From assembly GCA_030616835.1 (NCBI GenBank), contig JAUWWP010000207.1:1-5475 (forward strand): a stretch of 5,475 bases of DNA, read 5' to 3'. The DNA is from Deltaproteobacteria bacterium (GTDB lineage: Bacteria; Desulfobacterota; G020345765). Within the stretch, counting starts at the first letter, position 1; each line of letters begins with the position of its first letter. Below the pieces are notes generated by a model. It was not told the DNA's origin, searched no databases, and saw nothing but the letters and a program-made list of their open reading frames with translations. This document shows, piece by piece, positions 5,435 to 5,475 of this stretch. The position numbers and the translations under genes are program-made.

Positions 5435-5475
5435 ATGTCAAATGCCAAAGCTCAAAGTTCAAATGAAACCCAAAG
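5435..5475. repeat. AAATG/CCAAAG-rich dispersed intergenic repeat (cut by window end)
   Basis: TCAAATG occurs at 5438-5444 and 5459-5465 (21 nt apart), interleaved with CCAAAG (5445-5450), TCAAAG (5452-5457) and CCCAAAG (5469-5475). This low-complexity pattern resembles intergenic repeats that recur in many uncultured-bacterium genomes; that is recognition from memory and was not searched. The ATG at 5435, preceded by AGGAG (5426-5430) with a 4-nt gap, opens a 13-codon frame that runs off the end (MSNAKAQSSNETQ). I prefer the repeat reading because the peptide looks non-protein-like and the phrase is internally repetitive. Confidence 0.5.

Overview
This 5.5 kb bacterial window carries a minus-strand membrane metallophosphoesterase gene and, divergent from it, a three-gene plus-strand cluster. 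The cluster encodes a phenylacetate-CoA-ligase-like acyl-CoA ligase, a two-domain old-yellow-enzyme/2,4-dienoyl-CoA reductase-like flavoenzyme, and a DUF35 zinc-ribbon/OB-fold protein. Strong Shine-Dalgarno sequences (AGGAGG type) and sigma70/sigmaA-like promoters indicate Bacteria. The enoate-reductase type flavoenzyme and the acyl-CoA theme suggest an anaerobe that degrades or ferments aromatic, fatty or steroid-like acids. An uncultured Chloroflexota/Dehalococcoidia-like or Desulfobacterota-like lineage would fit, but this is a low-confidence guess. There is no rRNA, tRNA or CRISPR array.

Left edge (1-198): a plus-strand reading frame enters from outside the window and stops at 93-95. Its last 30 residues look like a helix-turn-helix C-terminus, possibly of a REP-associated/IS200-type (Y1) transposase. 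A 66-bp unit is then present twice, head to tail (67-132 and 133-198), with two mismatches. Each copy holds the end of that frame, its stop, an AT-rich spacer, and an 11-bp piece equal to the last codons of the converging metallophosphoesterase gene.

Middle (188-1510): the metallophosphoesterase has four predicted N-terminal membrane helices and an intact calcineurin-like active site. The roughly 180-bp divergent region between it and the ligase holds two good back-to-back promoters. A 5-bp inverted repeat between their -35 elements is a candidate operator.

Right (1511-5406): the ligase stop codon lies inside the Shine-Dalgarno of the flavoenzyme (9-nt gap), and the DUF35 gene follows after 50 bp. 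The likely logic is that the ligase activates a carboxylic acid to its CoA thioester, the flavoenzyme reduces a C=C bond (or runs the reverse), and the DUF35 protein assists a thiolase-like partner that is not in the window. Both enzymes deviate at normally conserved motifs. The ligase lacks the usual acidic residue of the YGLSE-type motif, and the flavoenzyme has an unusually spaced cysteine cluster, so the substrate may be non-standard. The last 41 bases resemble a dispersed AAATG/CCAAAG-rich intergenic repeat seen in many uncultured bacteria. No convincing intrinsic terminator was found.
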